A DNA stretch of 64,000 nucleotides, taken from positions 3,460,001 through 3,524,000 of the forward strand of contig JAJGOT010000010.1 of the NCBI GenBank assembly GCA_022457155.1, written 5' to 3'. The notes below the pieces were generated by a model that had not been told where the DNA came from, did not search any database, and saw nothing but the letters and a program-made list of their open reading frames with translations. Positions 57,502 through 64,000 of this stretch are shown here, piece after piece. How positions within the stretch are numbered: position 1 is the stretch's first letter; every line of letters starts with the position of its first letter. Both the position numbers and the translations under genes were made by a program. This DNA is from Cladopsammia gracilis (lineage: Eukaryota; Cnidaria; Anthozoa; Scleractinia; Dendrophylliidae).

Positions 57502-58755
57502 ATGGCCGAGGTCCAATCACTTGACAAACCAGAGTGGATCAAGACCTGTAGAGACTTGGCTGAACATTTCACGAATCGCTTGTTTGCAAAGTATAACGAT
57601 TTACAAGAGCTTCACATAATCTTCGACAGATATGATGTACCATCCTCACTGAAATCAGCAACACGAGTCAAACGACAAGGTGGTCATGATCCCATTTATT
57701 ATCGCATCACTGATTCTACCCACATCGCCAAGGTGCCTATGAAGAAGCTTCTCGCTCATCCAAAGACCAATGATGAACTTACTACATTTCTCGCAAAGAA
57801 AGTGAAGGATAATGCTAATGGCAGACAAGTCGTTGTGGCGTGGGGAACAGAATGTGAGGCAACTCACAGAGACGTCAGGCATTTACGAAGTACCCAAGAA
57901 GAAGCAGACACCAAGATAATTTTGCGCGCTCTGGATGCTTCTGCCCAAGGTGCTACCCATCTCTCTATATATTCTCCTGACACCGATGTTCTTGTGTTGG
58001 CTCTCCGACGGTATCCAGATTTGTGCTCGAACTCTTGTTTTGTTACTGGGACCGGCAGCAATCGTAGAGTTATTAACTTGAAGTCAATCGTAGATGCCCT
58101 TGGTCCCACTAAGACGGCTGCACTGCCAGCATTTCATGCGTTGACCGGAGCAGATGTTACTGGGAGTTTCTCTGAAAAGGGAAAGGTCACTTGCTGGGAT
58201 GAATTTGATATTGCCAGCACTCCTATACTGCAAGCTCTTGCTAACCTCGGTTGTGGGGAACAGCCAGACCAAGACACAAGAAGTGGAGTGGAACAGTTTG
58301 TTTGTCGAATGTACCAACCAAAGACAGACATCAAAACTGTCAAAGTCCTCAGATGGTCTCTCTTTAGGAAAAATCAGACTGAGCCTGAGAGGTTGCCGCC
58401 CACACAAACTGCCCTTTACCAAGCAATCCGGAGAGCGCACTATCAACTTCTTGTTTGGAACAATGATCATGTAGTAAACCCGGTGTTGCCCTCACCAGAA
58501 GGCTATGGATGGCAAGATGAGGATGGAAAGTGGGTACCGGTCATGACAAACCTTCCACCAGCTTCAGAAGCGATTATACAGCTCGTCCGATGCAAGTGCG
58601 CCGTTGCTCCAACAACCGTTGTCAGTGTCGAAAAGCTCGATTTGTTTGTACTTACCTCTGCCTGTGCTCTGAAGATTGCGAGAATGAGTGTGCTGAAAGT
58701 GATAATGAGTATGATGAAGACGAAACTGAACAGGAAATTCCGTAGGAATGGGTAA
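57502..58755 (+). pseudogene. PIN/FEN-like nuclease-domain protein, 5'-truncated, frameshifted C-terminus
   Basis: 417-codon frame. Acidic motifs spaced as in PIN/XPG-FEN nucleases: IIFDRYD (39-45), EEADTKI (133-139), SPDTDVLVL (158-166), HALTGADVTGSF (212-223). Proteins of this kind are multicopy in cnidarian genomes and repeat-associated, as I recall. Around codon 365, after LVRCKC, the natural continuation lies in another frame (58590-58745): a Cys-rich segment CSNNRCQCRKARFVCTYLCL and an acidic end. A single-base indel therefore separates domain and zinc-knuckle-like tail. The frame is also open upstream to about 57380, with a possible acceptor CCCCTAG at 57428, so the N-terminal part is missing or spliced. 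Confidence 0.6.
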
Positions 58756-59104
58756 CGGAATAAGGTATATACATGTAGATAAAACTTTCATGATTGTATA
58801 TAAAGCATCTATCCTTGTTTCATTATACATGTGACATTGATTGTAGGAACAGTACCATAAATTGGTATCACCCTTGATAGTGTCCAAGTTTGGCAAGATA
58901 AGGACAGTCTTAATTCAGAGAAGCCTGAACAGTATTTATCTTAGCCTCGTTCCTATGCTTTGGATCAAGTGACAACGATTAATTGTAGTTTTTATCAGGT
59001 ATCTAAACACGGATAACCAGGTATGCATCTACTGTGTAATGGCCAATATGCATTTGGCTTAGAACAATGACATTCTAAACGAAGCGATAACATATTTTTT
59101 AGTT
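58756..59104. other. Non-coding flank
   Basis: Nothing recognised. Confidence 0.4.
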
Positions 59105-59400
59105 CAGCCTCGCTTTCATGTTGGGGGTCACGTGACACTGCAAAGTGACATCAATCGATGCGAGATGTCTAATTGGCTGAGGTGAGTAAGTTTGGCGTGT
59201 TTGGGATTATTTTGGACAGAGATATAATAGATTTTGTGTTGAAGCCTCGTTTTCATGCTGAAGGTCACGTGACCTATGAAAATTACCATAAATCTGCCAG
59301 GAGGATTATACTTGATAATGTGAGCAAGTTTGGTGCGTTTTCGTCTATTTTTAACAAAGTTATGGGGAATTATGTGTTTTAGCCTCGTTTCCATGCCAGG
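59105..59400. repeat. Degenerate tandem repeat, about 130-150 bp, 2+ units
   Basis: The phrase AGCCTCG(C/T)TTTCATG...GGTCACGTGAC recurs at about 59105 and 59243, and its start again at 59381. GTGAG(T/C)AAGTTTGG(C/T)G occurs in each unit. GGTCACGTGACC contains an E-box palindrome. Confidence 0.75.
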
Positions 59401-59745
59401 ATTCCATGCCAGAATTTAACCTCCCCTTAAAATCCGTCTGAGCAAGTTGCAAAGTTGGCACCAAAACTTTTCATGTTCACTAGGCCCTAGTGAACACTTT
59501 TACACTAGGTGCTTGCTTTCAGCACGAACTTCCCACGGGATTACATTTGCTCCCAGACTAGGGGTGAAGTCTTTCTCCTGCGCGGAGTCTCTTATCATTA
59601 GAGAAAAACCAAAAAAAAAATTAAATAAAAAAGAGGTCGTATTGGGTACGATTTTCCCGTGTGTTTCCCATTTTCTCTGCCCAGCCTCCACTCGCTGATA
59701 TTTTCTTAACTTGGCTCGCAAAAACGATTCAAAACAGCAATCTTG

Positions 59746-59945
59746 TCCCCAGGCCCTTCTCCACTTTCAAAATGGCGGGGTGGGCACAGAACCCATGGGC
59801 ATGGCTGCCAAAATACTTAAGTTTTGAACTTGCATTGAGTTGCGTCGACGTGCGTATTTGTTTGACTCTACTCTTTGAGGGTCAACACAAGGAAACAAAC
59901 CTTAATCTCTGGTTATCAATCTGAAAAAGAAAAGGATAATCCCGA
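59746..59945 (+). repeat. Dispersed repeat pieces shared with 39605 and 43850/52010
   Basis: CTTGTCCCCAGGCCCTTCTC and CAAAATGGCGGGG match the repeat interrupted at 39641. TTGCATTGAGTTGCGTCGAC and GGAAACAAACCTTAATCTCT match 43853 and 52013. Confidence 0.75.
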
Positions 59946-60004
59946 TCACTTCAGTTCACTTTATATAGATAGCCCAAGCCTAACAGCGTCGCACTTTGAA
60001 CAAG

Positions 60005-60057
60005 CTTAATTAAGGTGAAACTTAACCAAGGTGAAACTTAACTAAGGTGAAAGGTTG
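60005..60057 (+). repeat. 17-18-bp tandem repeat, 3 units
   Basis: TTAA(T/C)(T/C)AAGGTGAAAC-type units before 60057. Confidence 0.85.
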
Positions 60058-60275
60058 GAAGCACAAGAATTAAGATTGACGAACGGGCTATTTTCAATTT
60101 TAGCAATTCTCAAAAACAGTATTACGCGACTGTCTGCACAGTACATTTTTATTGACCGTACAAAAGTTCACAAAAACAACTTTTCTCTGTCTAGAATAAC
60201 TAGTACCACTAGTTTCCGAATAAAATACAGTTTTTGTTTGTCAAAAATTGCCCGAGAAACTGATTTGAAAATCAA

Positions 60276-60518
60276 AAATTGCAAAAATACACAAACATAT
60301 TTGCATAAGGCGATACGAGTGAAGATAGAACTGTACTATAAAATCAAAGTCTTGTTTTGTTTACATAAAATCGCTTTTCAAACTATCTAATGAATGAATT
60401 GCAAAAATACACAAACATATTTGCATAAGGCGATACGAGTGAAGATAGAACTGTACTATAAAATCAAAGTCTTGTTTTGTTTACATAAAATCGCTTTTCA
60501 AACTATCTAATGAATGAA
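60276..60518 (+). repeat. Perfect tandem duplication, about 120 bp x 2
   Basis: ATTGCAAAAATACACAAACA... to CAAACTATCTAATGAATGA occurs twice head-to-tail with essentially no difference (starts near 60277 and 60397). Very recent. Confidence 0.95.
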
Positions 60519-61320
60519 CAAACACATAAAAATGGACAACACAATCTTATTTCGAAAAAATTTATTCAAATCTCCATTAGTTTACGTTTAAAAGCAAAAC
60601 GCGTACCATTTAAGCTTAATTATAGCTCATCGAGTTCAAGCTTTCTTCGATGAAATTCAAGAGATCGATACAACTGAATTTAAGCACGTTTTAAAATCAA
60701 TTCTCCAAAACTAACAATAACACCAATAAAAAGTCACTCACAGATTGATATCAACATAAATTCTCATCGAAAACTTAATCTGTTTTACCTTTAAGTCCCT
60801 CGCTTGCTTGGTTCTGAAATCCGTAGAAAACAAATATCTCCCGCATTGATAAAAACGTAATACATGAAGTTCCTCGAAGCAAGATTTCATCCCTGAAAGC
60901 TCGTCTTTTTCCACTAAAGCGGCTTCTGAGTATCCCTTAATTAGTATCCTTGTCTTGAGTAGCAAACCGCGAAATATTAAGGGAAATAACGCCTTTAATT
61001 TCAACGGTTTTCTCCGCTTAGTAAATTCACAGCAAAACATCAAAGTGTTTTTCTAGCTGACGTGACATTCGGCCGTGTAACCGCGCGAAAAACAAAGCCT
61101 CGCTTTGGTTTCAACATAACGTCGTACGCGCATGTTTTGCGACGTCATACGCGCCCGCGAGCTAGTCCTGCGCGAAGGCAAGCTAGTCCTGCGCGACGGC
61201 GGCGGCGGAGATCGGAGGTCGGGCACACGCGCGCCCGCGAAACATTCCGCTAGCCATGACCATGAAAAATGACGGGCATGGTTCTATGAGTATGGAGCTG
61301 CGCAGCCAGGCCTTCGGCCT
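60519..61320. other. Non-coding, ends GC-rich
   Basis: AT-rich to about 61040, then CpG-rich with GCGAGCTAGTCCTGCGCGA-type short duplications (61156-61190) and a (GGC)n run. The minus-strand frame 60738-61043 has no family support. Confidence 0.4.
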
Positions 61321-61390
61321 GGCAAGTGCTCCGCTATAAAATCGAGCAATAACACACGTGACCCCGCGCGCGCTATCATTCCGGGTTGTG

Positions 61391-61797
61391 CCTAAATCAT
61401 ACCGTCCAGAAGGATGTCGGACACCTTATTGAGGCTTACATAACGTAATGCCGACACTTAGAATTCTATTTTCAATAAACTTTTAAGTGTAAAAAAGAAA
61501 ATCTAAAATCCCCACTTAAGATTGAACCTGTGACCTCAGCTAGGCTGAGGCTTACATAGCCTACCGTACCACTGTACCAACTATCTTCTCGGGTTGCTTA
61601 GTCCTAAATTTAACTATATGTGTTGTGTCAGGGCTCCATTTAAACTAGCTCTGCTAAATTGGATGCCCCTGGATAAATAAATAAATAAATAAATAAAATA
61701 AACTGCTACCCCTAACTCAACTGAAAGCTAACCAGTTACTCCGTTATGTAAGTATCAATAAGATGTCTGACGTCCTTCTGCACGGTATGATTTGGGC
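61391..61797. mobile_element. TIR element with tRNA-like segment, inserted in a dispersed repeat
   Basis: Left CTAAATCATACCGTCCAGAA and right CTGCACGGTATGATTTGGG are inverted, with subterminal GGTGTCCGAC/GATGTCTGACGTCC. On the minus strand, about 61512-61585 reads as tRNA-like with A-box TGGTACGGTAGG and B-box GGTTCAATC. It splits a repeat otherwise continuous at 52145-52230. Half-copies at 20440-20560 and 42420-42510 (49390-49500). Confidence 0.75.
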
Positions 61798-61911
61798 TTG
61801 ACCATCGTTCTGGCCGTTGCATCAGCGTTCCCAGGCACTTCAGCGCTCGCGAGGCTCCACGCGGAGGGCCTGGAAACTAGTTATGCTTAGCTCTATAACT
61901 CTTGGGCCGTA

Positions 61912-63607
61912 TTCACGAAATCCTACCTAAGATATACCTAACTGCAATAACGTTGTCATAGAAAAATGAAAAATATAAAAGCGAAAACTGCAAAAAGGCC
62001 AATAGGAATTAATTAGACATACAAAGTGCATTCTCGCTGAATTTTAATAATTCTCAAAGCATTCACAAGAACTATATTTAAGAACAGGTTTTTGCACTTT
62101 TCCTTTTTCGTAGTGCAACTGTGCACATGTAAAATTTATTCTCAGAGAATGACATCAACCGGGTAGCAACATATTTCCAACATGGACGGTTACCATATGA
62201 TTTCAACTTTTAACTAGGTAAATTTAAAATAACCTTTGCACGCTTAATTTAAATTAACAATAGCCGCTGCACGCTTAATCGTGCCGCGGCTATTGTTATT
62301 TTGAATTTACCCAGGTAAAAGTTGAAACGTGTAACCGCGTATCGTAGTGATAATTAAGCTAATTAATTCCTATTTGACTTTTTTCATTTATCATTTTTCA
62401 TTTTCCTATGTCAACGTTATTGCAATTAGGTGTATTAAAGAAATAAAAAACGCGCCGAGTGCATTATTGAGTTATATAAGCACGCGGGAATTTTTAAGAA
62501 TCACGAGAGACGTGCAGACAAGCACTAACCAAAGGCGAGTGCTTCTCGTACTTCTCGAGTGTTCTTAAAAATTCCCAAGTGTTTATACAACTCAACAATG
62601 CACGAGAAACAAGTTTTTTTATTTCTTTTATAAAATAAAAACGGTTATAATGAACCTTATGTCACGCGCATGCTTTATCGAGTTATAATGAACTCGGTTT
62701 AACCAATCATAGCGCGCGCATTTCCTTGAGCATTTTATAAATCTTAAGATATAACTTTAGACAAAATTTAAGAGCTTCCTAAGATATGTCCTAAGTGCCA
62801 TTCACGAACGATATCTTATGACCATCCTAAGGTAAGCGTAACTTAGCAGTCTCCTAAGTTTATGGTCCCGGAGAGTTGTAGATTAGTAAAAGTAAACCAA
62901 TCAGAGATAGTTTATATAGCGCGCTCTTATGAATAATAAGTTCAGAAAATTACATGAATGAATATTTTTGAATTGTGAAAATTGTTGTCACAATGACAAT
63001 ACAATAACCTTTATTTCATCTCGAGTTTAAGATAGCAAAACTGATAATGTCTTCGTTCATGGTCAGTGACGAAAGCAACAAACAAATCCATCATCATTTT
63101 AATAAAGTCTACTTCGATATTTCTTGTACAAGGGCTTACTTTCACGAAAAACGGAAATATAATCTGCAATGAGAAAGAAATGTGGAACCCGTTTATAAAA
63201 CGAAGGCCTATACTTAACTAACCGTGTTGTTTGACATTACTAAAAAATATTTAATTTTTCTTAGGAAAGCAATATAATGTTTTAAAATGTTTATCTAATC
63301 GGTAATTATTGTGATACACAATAATCACGATGAAAATAGACGTAAAACTCGTCAAGAATCCAATTTAGCCCCCGTCAAGATACGTTTTAATAAGTTAGGA
63401 GATCAATTTTGACCTCCAATATCTTAAGTTTGGAGGTTTTCGTGAATACCAGATATAACATGTCTTAAAAATTTAGGAGGTCCTAAATTTAGGAGAAAAA
63501 AAAATAAGACATGTCTTAAAATAGGAGGTCTTCGTGAATACCAGTTATCTCCAAAGTTATATCTTAGGAGGGTCTTTGGACTTAGGATTCTTTCGTGAAT
63601 ACGGCCC
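61912..63607. mobile_element. 1.7-kb non-autonomous TIR element
   Basis: Starts GGGCCGTATTCACGAAATCC and ends GATTCTTTCGTGAATACGGCCC. It interrupts the phrase 'GCTCTATAACTCT | CCTATCC(C)ATGATTTGGGG' that is intact at 44100 and 52253, so its borders are confirmed by empty sites. Subterminal CCTAAGATATA/TATATCTTAGG and AGGTC(C)TTCGTGAATACCAG repeats. No transposase. Contains a hairpin at about 62213-62325. Confidence 0.88.
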
Positions 63608-63747
63608 CTAGTCCCTATCCTATGATTTGGGGCCATTTCTTTTCTTTTTCTTTGTAATCATTTTTCTGATTTGCCATTGATTATTTATTATGATTCTTCA
63701 ATTCCTGTACAATAACATACAATAGAGAAATGTTAATGAAACCTTTA

Positions 63748-63751
63748 AAAG

Positions 63752-63795
<44 letters not shown>

Positions 63796-64000
63796 TATAT
63801 TAATAATAATAATAATAATTATTATTATATTAATAAAAATAATAATAATAATAATAATAATAATTATATATTATATAAATGAACTTTTATAGCTTTTTCC
63901 TGCAAGTGTACATAAAATTGATGTTAAGGCTTAATCGATTTTTAAGAAATTTGTTAATAAAGTATTGCTTTGGATAATAATAATAATAATAATAATAATA
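63748..64000. repeat. (AAT)n microsatellites and AT-rich flank
   Basis: A compound AAT run at about 63752-63875 and another starting near 63976 and running out of the window. Same position in the dispersed repeat as the AAT runs at 44276 and 52424. Confidence 0.95.

Overview
This window is nuclear DNA from an intron-rich, repeat-rich animal. The best fit is an anthozoan cnidarian, most likely a stony coral. I infer this from the animal gene set (TRRAP, FAM221A, ZSWIM2, a secreted collagen-like protein), the GT-AG introns loaded with small transposons, and repeat families that I associate with coral genomes. I ran no database search. Gene models come from hand splicing with reading phase checked at every junction, and identities between repeats are by eye.

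Region 1 (1-19.7 kb) is the genic part. The last three coding exons of TRRAP lie on the plus strand. A complete six-exon FAM221A (341 aa) follows on the minus strand, tail-to-tail with TRRAP. A complete eleven-exon ZSWIM2 (659 aa) on the plus strand starts only 253 bp from the FAM221A start codon. That short gap works as a bidirectional promoter and holds an RFX/X-box-like site. The ZSWIM2 introns carry many terminal-inverted-repeat elements, one of which encloses a helicase gene fragment.

Region 2 (19.7-41 kb) has a long AT-rich intergenic stretch with arrays of a roughly 108-bp satellite. A collagen-like secreted protein gene follows (28,984-40,779): five coding exons, 301 aa, 35 uninterrupted Gly-X-Y triplets and an unassigned C-terminal domain. 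A phase-compatible extra exon with its own stop codon could instead give an 84-aa, eight-cysteine secreted peptide from the same promoter.

Region 3 (41.9-56.5 kb) is a recent tandem segmental duplication of about 7 kb. Each copy holds satellite, foldback elements, a long hairpin, and one intact single-exon 406-aa ORF of unknown family. The ORF is low-complexity with internal repeats. Upstream of it lie 112-bp and 383-bp tandem units with CRE-like and CCAAT motifs. The copies differ by indels, including a 402-bp transposon in copy A whose empty site survives in copy B.

Region 4 (56.5-64 kb) is repeat-derived: a PIN/FEN-like ORF with a frameshifted cysteine-rich tail, short tandem duplications, nested miniature transposons and AAT microsatellites.
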